Assembly: GCA_002344825.1 (NCBI GenBank)
Contig: DDUN01000009.1
Coordinates: forward strand, 1 to 8,746
DNA: 8,746 nt
Direction: 5' to 3'
Source: Candidatus Multiplicimicrobium inquinatum
Lineage (GTDB): Bacteria > Omnitrophota > Omnitrophia > Omnitrophales > Aquincolibacteriaceae
A model generated the notes under the pieces. It ran no database searches, was not told where the DNA came from, and was given only the letters and a program-made list of their open reading frames with translations. Numbering within the stretch: position 1 is the stretch's first letter; each line of letters begins with the position of its first letter. Below, piece by piece: positions 1-6,369 of this stretch. The position numbers and the translations under genes were made by a program.

Positions 1-744
1 GGCATGGGGTCCTTGCCCGAAAAGCTGTATGTCTTGCTTGAGGATGTGATTTGTCGATCGACGCCCGCGACCAAAATTGAAAACGAAGGCGGGAAATGGC
101 AAATCAACACACCGTGGAGTTCTTATGAGGCGGATGCGGTTTGTGTCGCCGTGCCGAGTTACGCCGCGGCCAATTTACTTCGCGGGGATTTTCCCGAGCT
201 GTCTCTGCGGCTGGATGAAATCCGTTGCGAGCCGGTTGCCACGATTAATTTTCTTGTCAGTCGTAACGCGGTGGGACACCCCTTAGACGGGTTTGGATTT
301 GTTGTGCCGGCCACGGAGAAAAGCGGGCTTATCGGATGCAGTTTTTCTCATCAGAAATTTGAAGGGCGGGCGGTTCACGAAAACCATGTTTTGCTGCGTG
401 CTTTTGTCGGAGGCGCGTACGGACATCTGATTTTTGGAAAATCCGATGACGAAATCGTTGCGGAAGTTTTTTCAGAATTGAAAAACATTTTAAATATTAC
501 CGGAGAGCCCATTCAAACTCTTTTTCGGCGTTATCCGCAAGGGATGCCGCAATACGAAGTGGGGCATTTGAAAAAGATCGACGCTTTGTTTCAAACTGCC
601 GAATCTTACCCGGGTCTCTTTTTAACCGGAACAGCTTACCGAGGCATCGGCATTCCGGACTGCGTAAAATCCGCCAAAGAAACAGCCGCAAAAATGGCTT
701 CTTTTTTAACTTCTTCGGTCTCTGAGCTTCGACCTCAAGCCTAA
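1..744 (+). CDS. hemY: Protoporphyrinogen oxidase-like FAD enzyme (HemY family), 5'-truncated by the window
   Basis: This is the C-terminal half (about 247 residues) of a HemY-type flavoprotein. That family oxidises protoporphyrinogen IX (or coproporphyrinogen III in some lineages) late in haem synthesis. The clearest signature is near the C-terminus, GLFLTGTAYRGIGIPDC, the final FAD-contacting segment of the HemY/amine-oxidase fold. The opening GMGSLPEKL matches the 'GGM-x-L' segment found in the middle of the family, so the ATG at 4 is almost certainly internal and the reading frame enters from upstream. Complete members are about 450-470 residues, so roughly the first 200, including the N-terminal dinucleotide-binding GxGxxG, lie outside. 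The segment AVCVAVPSYAAANLL also fits the family's 'AD-x-V-x-x-x-x-P' strand. The stop is followed after 3 nt by the SDR gene, so the two are probably co-transcribed. A related FAD amine oxidase (a desaturase-like member) is the main alternative, but the C-terminal motif favours HemY. Confidence 0.87.
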   Translation, partial: GMGSLPEKLYVLLEDVICRSTPATKIENEGGKWQINTPWSSYEADAVCVAVPSYAAANLLRGDFPELSLRLDEIRCEPVATINFLVSRNAVGHPLDGFGFVVPATEKSGLIGCSFSHQKFEGRAVHENHVLLRAFVGGAYGHLIFGKSDDEIVAEVFSELKNILNITGEPIQTLFRRYPQGMPQYEVGHLKKIDALFQTAESYPGLFLTGTAYRGIGIPDCVKSAKETAAKMASFLTSSVSELRPQA

Positions 745-747
745 CTC

Positions 748-1602
748 ATGTACACGATTCAGATTGTTGGGGCGGGATATACGGGCGCAAGAATTGCCCG
801 TTTTTTCAAAGAGAAAAAACAGAAAGTTTTTGCCCTGACACGTTCCGCGGAAAAAGCAGGAGCATTTCAAGCGGATGGAATTGAACCGATTATCGCGGAT
901 TTAACCCGTCCGGAAACGTTGAGCAAAATTCCTCCGGCACATTTTGTTGTGATTTGCCCAGCTCCTGACCGCGTTTCTTCCGGCTCCGCGACGGCTGCCG
1001 AAAAAGCTTATGAGGAGGTTTACTTAAAAGGGATCGGCAATTATTTGGAAGCGATCAAAAAAAATCCCAAACCTTTTTTGATCGTTTATCTTTCAAGTAC
1101 CGGTGTTTGGCAGGATCAAAGCGGTGATAAGTTTGATGAAAGCGTGGTGCCTCAGCCGATTTCGGAAAAGGCAAAAATTTTAGTGCGTGCTGAACAACAG
1201 GTTTTAAACTCTGGTTTTTCTTCGGCCGTTTTACGTCTTTCGGGAATCTATGGACCGGGCCGCAACCGTTTGCGTGCCTTTCGTGAAGGAAATTGGCCCC
1301 CAGCGCAAGATCGCTGGATGAATATCATTCATGTTGATGATATTGCCGCTGCTTTACCGGTTTTTTTTAAAAACGCCAAAGAAGGCCAGGTCTACCTCGG
1401 AACGGATGACGAGCCGTTTCGTGTTTCTGATTTAACACGCTGGCTGGCTCAAAAAACAGGGGTTTCAAAGGAATTTTCTTTTGAATGTCAGGCAGGCGGG
1501 CGGCGTCTGAGTAATCAGAAGCTCAAATCTTTGGGAATTGAGTTAAAATACCCCTCCTTTCGCGAAGGTTATTCACAAATACTGGAAGAGGAATCAAAAT
1601 GA
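748..1602 (+). CDS. Atypical SDR / NAD(P)-dependent epimerase-like protein (YeeZ-like)
   Basis: This is a 284-residue Rossmann-fold protein. The N-terminal nucleotide-binding loop is G8-A-G10-Y-T-G13 after a short beta strand. Later landmarks of extended SDRs are present: YLSSTGVW (114-121), RLSGIYGPGR (163-172) and NIIHVDDIA (192-200). The C-terminal GRRLSNQKLKSLGIELKYP (251-269) resembles the end of YeeZ-like and related NAD-dependent epimerase/dehydratase proteins. The usual catalytic YxxxK pair is not visible: where Tyr is expected after the STG, the chain reads STGVWQDQ and then P-I-S-E-K. It may therefore be a binding or non-classical member. The start has no clear Shine-Dalgarno site and lies 3 nt after the hemY-like stop, which suggests translational coupling. 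Its stop overlaps the next start by 4 nt (ATGA). The substrate cannot be told from sequence. The position beside hemY hints at, but does not prove, a link to tetrapyrrole metabolism. Confidence 0.85.
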   Translation: MYTIQIVGAGYTGARIARFFKEKKQKVFALTRSAEKAGAFQADGIEPIIADLTRPETLSKIPPAHFVVICPAPDRVSSGSATAAEKAYEEVYLKGIGNYLEAIKKNPKPFLIVYLSSTGVWQDQSGDKFDESVVPQPISEKAKILVRAEQQVLNSGFSSAVLRLSGIYGPGRNRLRAFREGNWPPAQDRWMNIIHVDDIAAALPVFFKNAKEGQVYLGTDDEPFRVSDLTRWLAQKTGVSKEFSFECQAGGRRLSNQKLKSLGIELKYPSFREGYSQILEEESK

Positions 1603-3032
1603 AAAAGTTTTTTGTCACTGGGATTTTTTTGATGTTATGCGGTTTTATCGCTACGGCATATGCCGAAGATAAAGTCGAGCTGACTATTTACAACCAGGAT
1701 TTTGCTTTGGTGAAAGAGGTTTTTCAGGGAGATTTGAAAAAAGGGGTTTCTCCGCTCGCGCTTGAAGGCGTTGCCGCGCTGATGGATCCGACCTCGGTGC
1801 ATATCAAATCTTTAACCGCCCCATTGAATTTTCAGGTCGTAGAGCAGAACTTTGAATATGACCTCGTGAACTATGGGCGTTTGCTTGAAAAGTATGTCGG
1901 CAAAGAAGTGGAAGTGCATCAGGTTAGCGATGACGGTAAAGGGCATACCTTCGTGCAGAAGGGACGCTTGTTAAGTTCCGGCTATCAGCTGCAGCCGAAT
2001 TACGGCGGCGGGCGTATTTCCAGCGGATATCAATATGTCGCGGGCGGAAGCCCGATCGTTGAAATCGGAGGAAAAATTCATACCGCGGTCAATGGGCATT
2101 TGGTTTTGCCGGAATTACCCAAAGACTTTGTAATTAAACCGACTTTGCGCTGGCAAATTCAAACCGGCAAATCCGGAAAACATGATTTGCAGCTTTCCTA
2201 TTTAACCTCGGGAATTCAATGGATCTCTGATTATGTCGCGACCGTGGATGACAAAGATCAAAAAATTGATTTAGTCGGCTGGGTAACGATTGATAACCGC
2301 AGCGGAACCGCCTATGAAAATGCCAAGCTGAAGCTTGTAGCAGGCGATGTAAACCGGGTTCAAAACAATCAGCCGATGATGGTGAAAACGATGCGCGCGG
2401 AAGCGATGATGATGGATGCCGGCATGGCGCCTCAATTTCAGGAGCAATCTTTTTTTGAATATCATCTTTATACTTTACAGCGCCCCGCGACGGTTAAGAA
2501 CAATGAAATGAAGCAAATCGAAATGATGAGCGCGGCTGCGGTTCCCGTCAAAAAAATTTATAAGGTTGAGAACGGAAGCAAGCCTCAGGTTAAATTGGAG
2601 TTCAGTAATAAAAAAGAGAATGGAATGGGACTGCCTTTACCCAAAGGCCGCGTCCGTTTGTATAAAAAGGATAGCGACGGCAGTTTGCAGTTTATAGGCG
2701 AAGATCAAATTGAACATACGCCCAAAGATGAAAAGCTGAGCTTGCTGCTGGGCAATGTTTTTGATTTGGCCGTGGAGCGTCAGCAGACGAACTATAATCA
2801 GATTCAGCCCGGGAAAATCTGGGAAGAAACTTGGGAAATTAAACTGCGCAACCGGAAGGAAGAGAACATTCAGGTTCTGGTTTCTGAAAATGTTTACGGC
2901 GGACGCGAATGGAAAGTAGTTAAAAACTCCCATCCGTTTGAAAAGAAAAACGCGCAAACCCTTGAGGCTCTTATTGATGTGCCGAAAGGGCAGGAAGTTG
3001 TTTTTAGTTATACGGTTAAATACAACGCCTAA
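1599..3032 (+). CDS. Exported DUF4139 domain protein
   Basis: This is a 477-residue protein with a clear Sec signal peptide: MKKFF, a hydrophobic core (about 6-19), then A20-Y-A22 before E23, a good signal peptidase I site. The mature protein opens with VELTIYNQDFALVKEVF and continues GVAALMDPTSVHIKSL, the usual beginning of DUF4139 proteins. The main DUF4139 body follows: PTLRWQIQTGKSG (181-193), LSYLTSGIQWISDYVA (199-214), VGWVTIDNRSGTAYENAKL (226-244) and LVAGDVNRV (246-254). The family is mostly beta, exported and of unknown function. A Met-rich stretch (seven Met between 260 and 276) interrupts the domain. No second hydrophobic segment or lipobox is seen, so the product is probably periplasmic or secreted. 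The start is well supported by GAGG at 1588-1591, 7 nt from the ATG, inside the end of the SDR gene. The ATGA overlap with that gene makes it the likely third gene of one operon. Confidence 0.88.
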   Translation: MKKFFVTGIFLMLCGFIATAYAEDKVELTIYNQDFALVKEVFQGDLKKGVSPLALEGVAALMDPTSVHIKSLTAPLNFQVVEQNFEYDLVNYGRLLEKYVGKEVEVHQVSDDGKGHTFVQKGRLLSSGYQLQPNYGGGRISSGYQYVAGGSPIVEIGGKIHTAVNGHLVLPELPKDFVIKPTLRWQIQTGKSGKHDLQLSYLTSGIQWISDYVATVDDKDQKIDLVGWVTIDNRSGTAYENAKLKLVAGDVNRVQNNQPMMVKTMRAEAMMMDAGMAPQFQEQSFFEYHLYTLQRPATVKNNEMKQIEMMSAAAVPVKKIYKVENGSKPQVKLEFSNKKENGMGLPLPKGRVRLYKKDSDGSLQFIGEDQIEHTPKDEKLSLLLGNVFDLAVERQQTNYNQIQPGKIWEETWEIKLRNRKEENIQVLVSENVYGGREWKVVKNSHPFEKKNAQTLEALIDVPKGQEVVFSYTVKYNA

Positions 3033-3153
3033 ATGATCGGCGCGTTTACAAAACCGGAAGCCTGTGTTATAAACGGCAATCCCTTAGATTGATTAAATAA
3101 GCCTAATTAATTTGTTTTTGCGGGGATGAGTTTGCAAAATGAAGGAGAAAGAA
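3033..3153 (+). other. Intergenic gap before the acidic lipoprotein gene
   Basis: This is a 121-nt AT-rich spacer. It holds a weak inverted repeat (CGTTTA at 3043-3048 and TAAACG at 3070-3075) without a T-run, so it is not a convincing terminator. The AT-rich stretch at 3084-3119 is a likely place for a promoter, but no -35/-10 pair with good spacing stands out. The last bases, AGGAG at 3143-3147, are the ribosome binding site of the next gene and decide its start at 3154. Confidence 0.4.
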
Positions 3154-3606
3154 ATGAAAAATAGTTTATGGTCTCTGCTTGTACTTATATTGATGTTTGG
3201 TCTTACTTTTTCAGCGTGCACGAAGAAAGAACAGCCTGCTGAAACAGCCATGGAATTACCCGCGGAACCAACCGCAGATGATTTGGATCAAGATGCTGCC
3301 TTAGACTTGGACGAAGACATTTTTGATCTTGATGAGACTTTATTGGATGCGCAGGAAGCAGCCGATGAAGTTGCCGAAGATTTGAGCGGAGCCGCTTCTG
3401 ACTTTGCCGATGAAACAACCGGCGCCTTTGACGCGACAATGGATGCGACCGCGGAAAGCTTTTCTGACGCGGCTCAAGAAGAAGCGTCTTTGCTTTTGGG
3501 AGACTTGCCTGAAGACGTCGAAGCTGCTTCAACTGAAACAGCCGCAGCGGATTCAGAACAAGAGAACGAGGTTCCCGCTAAAGCGGCGGCAGAGCCAGTT
3601 TCCTAA
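3154..3606 (+). CDS. Highly acidic putative lipoprotein of unknown function
   Basis: I do not recognise this 150-residue protein. The N-terminus (MKNSLWSLLVLILMFGLTFSA then C22) is a lipoprotein-type signal: a Lys, a long hydrophobic core, and S-A-C as a lipobox. F at -3 is slightly unusual. After the Cys the chain is low-complexity and very acidic. By my count about 40 of 129 mature residues are Asp or Glu, against only three Lys and no Arg. The part at 40-70 is a run of Asp/Leu/Glu, and the next part (about 70-110) is Ala/Asp/Phe/Thr with a spacing that would suit an amphipathic helix. The upstream in-frame ATG at 3139 is rejected because AGGAG (3143-3147) lies after it, 6 nt before the ATG at 3154. 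The gene has its own strong terminator downstream. It could be a periplasmic or envelope spacer or a cation-binding protein, but that is only inference. The even GC and codon pattern give no sign of foreign origin. Confidence 0.72.
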   Translation: MKNSLWSLLVLILMFGLTFSACTKKEQPAETAMELPAEPTADDLDQDAALDLDEDIFDLDETLLDAQEAADEVAEDLSGAASDFADETTGAFDATMDATAESFSDAAQEEASLLLGDLPEDVEAASTETAAADSEQENEVPAKAAAEPVS

Positions 3607-3626
3607 ATTCTTTTCCCTTTTTCCTT

Positions 3627-3659
3627 AAGGCCGGTAGATTTTTCTACCGGCCTTTTTTT
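3627..3659 (+). terminator. Strong intrinsic terminator after the acidic lipoprotein gene
   Basis: GGCCGGTAGA (3629-3638) pairs perfectly with TCTACCGGCC (3643-3652) around a TTTT loop. Flanking AA/TT pairs extend the stem to 12 bp, and seven T (3653-3659) follow. It begins 20 nt after the stop at 3606. The stem is nearly symmetrical, but the long T-run on the plus strand fits forward transcription. Confidence 0.93.
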
Positions 3660-3697
3660 ATTTCAAAATTGGCGGCATTTTGCCGATGATGTAGAGA

Positions 3698-3727
3698 TTG
3701 TTTGTGTGTCTTTGTCCCTGCTAGAAT
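3698..3727 (+). promoter_or_regulatory. Sigma70-like promoter candidate for the 51-residue membrane protein
   Basis: TTGTTT (3698-3703) and TAGAAT (3722-3727) are separated by 18 nt and resemble -35 and -10 boxes. The site sits just after the terminator and about 40 nt before the start at 3767. It may also serve the c-di-GMP gene further down, because no terminator is visible between the two. It was found by eye only. Confidence 0.45.
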
Positions 3728-3766
3728 GGGAAAACGAGTATCTTGGGAAGAGGGAGCCGTGTTTTA

Positions 3767-3922
3767 ATGTTGGATGGGGCTATTTTTCAGCAGGAATGGT
3801 TGGGTATCGGGTTTGCCGCGCTCATAGTGGTGGCGGTGCTCTGGCTCATGAAAACTTTGATTAAATGGCTTTTGATATTTGCGATTGTGGGTTTTTGTCT
3901 CTGGCATTTTTGGCTCTCATAA
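3767..3922 (+). CDS. Small (51-residue) membrane protein, hypothetical
   Basis: This short reading frame starts at ATG 3767 and stops at TAA 3920-3922. It has a good ribosome binding site (AGGGAG, 3751-3756, 10 nt before the start) and a promoter-like site further up. The product has two hydrophobic stretches, about residues 11-28 (WLGIGFAALIVVAVLWLM) and 31-50 (rich in L, I, F, W), joined by a short Lys/Thr turn, so it is probably a two-helix hairpin in the membrane. Few charged residues are present: D3, E10, K29 and K33. I do not recognise a family. It lies in the otherwise empty 438-nt gap before the GGDEF-EAL gene and on the same strand, so it could be a partner of that protein, but this is only suggested by position. 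A chance ORF is possible, but the strong SD and clean two-segment hydropathy argue for a real gene. Confidence 0.6.
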   Translation: MLDGAIFQQEWLGIGFAALIVVAVLWLMKTLIKWLLIFAIVGFCLWHFWLS

Positions 3923-3941
3923 GTTTAGAAGGATGTGAATC

Positions 3942-4043
3942 CCGTTAGAGTCTTAACTGAAACTGCTTGGTGGCGGAATGTTTGGCCAGGCTTAAAAAAA
4001 GGGTTATTTTGTTGTGAAATGCTATTCGAGGAGCCTCTAACGG
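3942..4043 (+). promoter_or_regulatory. Leader with 9-bp inverted repeat reaching the GGDEF-EAL start
   Basis: CCGTTAGAG (3942-3950) is the exact reverse complement of CTCTAACGG (4035-4043), whose last base lies one nucleotide before the ATG at 4045. The right arm directly follows the ribosome binding site GAGGAG (4028-4033). Pairing in the mRNA would place the SD and start region in a long stem-loop with 84 nt between the arms. I see no c-di-GMP riboswitch signature (GEMM) in the loop. Whether it forms or regulates is unknown. Confidence 0.35.
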
Positions 4044-4044
4044 A

Positions 4045-6369
4045 ATGAAGTTTTTGTCACGTTTCATCAGTATCGGCGCGATTTTGACTTTAGCGGCTTT
4101 CGGTGCCGTCAGCTGGCATTTTTGGCAAAGCGGCGAGCATTTAGTTCGTCAGATTGAAAATGACCTTGAACTGCAGCGTTTGACCGATGAAACAATCCAA
4201 TTAGGAGAAGTTTTAACTCTTTCCGCGCGTATGGCCGCGACCAGCGGCGATTCTAACTGGGAAATTCAGTATGAAGAATTTGTTCCCCAGCAAAGCACTT
4301 CAATTCGGCGTTTATTGGAGCTGACACCGAAGATGGATCAGAAAAACGGGGTTTTGCAAACTTACAAAGCTAACGGCAGAAAAATTCAAATCGAACGCCG
4401 CGCTTTTGAGTTGGTGCAGAAGGGAGAGTTCGCGGAAGCAACCAAACTTCTATCCAATCAGGAGTATCATTCTCTGCGCAAACAATACCGCGATGGAATT
4501 CAGCGGCATGAAATTGATCTCAAGAAGAAGGTGTATGAGCGGCTTCGGATTTATCAAAAAACACGAGCCGCTTTTTTCTTCGCGGCATTCGGCGGTATTT
4601 TGCTTTTGGGTATTTTTTGGAGCGTTATTTTGCTGCTTTTGAGCCGTGAGTTTAATCGCCGGCTTGAAAGTGAACAGGCCTTGCGCGGTAGTGAGCGTAA
4701 GCTCAGAAAAATCATTGATTTGGTGCCGCATATGATTTTTGCCAAAGATAAATCCGGCCGTTTTATTTTAGTGAATCAAGCTATGGCGGATGCTTACGGC
4801 ACCACGATTGAAGCTTTGGCGGGCGCGCGCCACGAAGATTTTCATAAGTCGAAAGATGAGCTCGATGAATTTCGCCGCGATGACCAGGAGGTCATCCGCG
4901 AAGGCAAGCCGAAGTTTATTCCGGTGCAGACTTTTTCGGACAGCTCGGGCAAACAGCGGCTCTTGCAGACAATTAAAATTCCTTTTCTGGTTCCGGGTCA
5001 AAAGGAGTTCGCTGTTCTTGGAGTCGCCGTGGATATTACGGATCAAAAGAAGGCTGAAGAGAAACTGATGCGTAACGCGTTTTATGACCCGTTGACCGAT
5101 TTGCCGACACGCACTCTTTTTATGGATCGCATTTCTGAAGCGCTGTCACGCATGCGGCGCGACACGCATTATCAGTTTGCCGTGTTTTACATGGATTTGG
5201 ACCGTTTTAAAGTCGTGAATGACAGCATCGGGCATATCAAAGGCGATCAATTGTTGATCAGCGCGGCGTATCGTTTGCGCAAGAAGCTGAAAAAAATGGA
5301 CGCGCTTGCGAGAGTCGGCGGGGATGAGTTCGGGTTGTTAGTGGAAGGTGTTACTGATGAAGCCAGCGCGAGAGTTGTCGCGGAGGATATCCGAACTATT
5401 TTGCAGGAGCCGTTTCATTTGGACGGGCATGAAATTTTTACAAGCGCCAGCATTGGAATTGTGATCAGCAGCGACCGTTTTAAAAATGCCAATGACTTGC
5501 TGCGCGGCGCGGATACCGCCATGTACGCTGCGAAAACAAACGGGCGGCGGCGGCATGAATTTTTTAATGAACAAATGTACTCAAAAGCGGTCACCATGAT
5601 GGGGCTTGAAAGCGATTTGCGGCGCGCGATTGACCGCAAAGAGTTTTCCGTTTTTTATCAGCCGATTCTTTCCGTGCAAACTCAGAAGCTGGTGGGGTTT
5701 GAAAGTTTGGTGCGATGGAAGCATCCCGAGCAGGGATATGTTTCGCCGGCGAAATTTATTCCGCTCGCGGAAGACAGCGGTATGATGGTGCCGATCGGCG
5801 ATTGGGTTTTTGAAAATGTCTGTCTGCAGGTCATGGAGTGGAAAAGACAGGGTGTCGTTCAATCCGGTTTTTACGTAAGCATTAACGTTTCCGCGCGTCA
5901 GCTGCATCAGCCTGACTTTGTGACCAACATTAAAGAAGTTTTGCGGAAATGTGATCTTGATCCTGAGCTTGTCCGGATTGAGATCACGGAAACAGTTTTG
6001 TTGGACGAAAATGAAGTTGTGCTCGCGAATTTAGAGGCGCTAAAAAGGCTTAACCTTCAGCTTTACCTCGATGACTTCGGAACGGGTTATTCTTCTTTGT
6101 CGCTTTTAAGAAAGCTGGATATTGAAAAATTAAAAATCGATCAATCGTTCGTGCGTCAGCTTGAAAATGACGGTGAAAGCCGTGAGATTGTGCAGGGGGT
6201 GATCGGGTTGTCGCACAATCTTGGAATAGACGTGATCGCGGAAGGCGTTGAAACCCTCGAGGTTTTTAATAAACTGAAAGAATTGGGCTGTGATTATGTT
6301 CAGGGTTATTACTTTTCAAGGCCCGTTTGCGCGGAAGAAGCCGTGAAGCTGATTTCAAAAAACTTCTGA
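4045..6369 (+). CDS. Membrane PAS-GGDEF-EAL protein, c-di-GMP turnover
   Basis: This is a 774-residue inner-membrane signalling protein. A first membrane helix (about 8-27) leads to a helical periplasmic sensor region (about 28-173, rich in Glu, Arg, Gln), and a second helix at about 176-199 returns to the cytoplasm. A PAS domain follows (about 216-335), then a GGDEF diguanylate cyclase domain (about 343-505) with FYMDLDRF (381-388), NDSIGH (392-397) and an intact G425-G-D-E-F429. The EAL phosphodiesterase domain covers about 515-774 with YQP at 538-540 and E553-S-L in place of the usual EAL. N614, E646, D676-D677 (DDFGTGYSSL), K697, E733-G-V-E736 and Q753 are all present, so phosphodiesterase activity is expected. 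The inhibitory I-site RxxD is K416-K-M-D419 here, so product inhibition may be weak. No HAMP domain is seen. Ligand and net direction of activity cannot be told. The start follows GAGGAG by 11 nt. The 3' end overlaps the convergent acyltransferase gene by 15 nt. Confidence 0.95.
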   Translation: MKFLSRFISIGAILTLAAFGAVSWHFWQSGEHLVRQIENDLELQRLTDETIQLGEVLTLSARMAATSGDSNWEIQYEEFVPQQSTSIRRLLELTPKMDQKNGVLQTYKANGRKIQIERRAFELVQKGEFAEATKLLSNQEYHSLRKQYRDGIQRHEIDLKKKVYERLRIYQKTRAAFFFAAFGGILLLGIFWSVILLLLSREFNRRLESEQALRGSERKLRKIIDLVPHMIFAKDKSGRFILVNQAMADAYGTTIEALAGARHEDFHKSKDELDEFRRDDQEVIREGKPKFIPVQTFSDSSGKQRLLQTIKIPFLVPGQKEFAVLGVAVDITDQKKAEEKLMRNAFYDPLTDLPTRTLFMDRISEALSRMRRDTHYQFAVFYMDLDRFKVVNDSIGHIKGDQLLISAAYRLRKKLKKMDALARVGGDEFGLLVEGVTDEASARVVAEDIRTILQEPFHLDGHEIFTSASIGIVISSDRFKNANDLLRGADTAMYAAKTNGRRRHEFFNEQMYSKAVTMMGLESDLRRAIDRKEFSVFYQPILSVQTQKLVGFESLVRWKHPEQGYVSPAKFIPLAEDSGMMVPIGDWVFENVCLQVMEWKRQGVVQSGFYVSINVSARQLHQPDFVTNIKEVLRKCDLDPELVRIEITETVLLDENEVVLANLEALKRLNLQLYLDDFGTGYSSLSLLRKLDIEKLKIDQSFVRQLENDGESREIVQGVIGLSHNLGIDVIAEGVETLEVFNKLKELGCDYVQGYYFSRPVCAEEAVKLISKNF

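Noticed and set aside
2637..2957. Minus-strand frame inside the DUF4139 gene
   Set aside because: No SD, no recognisable domain, and fully inside a gene with clear family motifs.
3139..3153. Earlier ATG (3139) as start of the acidic lipoprotein
   Set aside because: The SD AGGAG (3143-3147) lies after it and is well spaced for ATG 3154, which also gives the better signal peptide.
3203..3532. Long minus-strand frame inside the acidic lipoprotein gene
   Set aside because: Arg/Gln/Ser-rich mirror of an acidic coding region with no SD. The plus-strand gene is supported by RBS, signal and terminator.
3967..3990. Sigma54-type promoter (GG/GC pair) before the GGDEF-EAL gene
   Set aside because: Spacing and flanking bases do not fit the -24/-12 consensus well enough.
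3951..4044. c-di-GMP riboswitch in the GGDEF-EAL leader
   Set aside because: I looked for the conserved GEMM-type core and tetraloop motifs and saw none.
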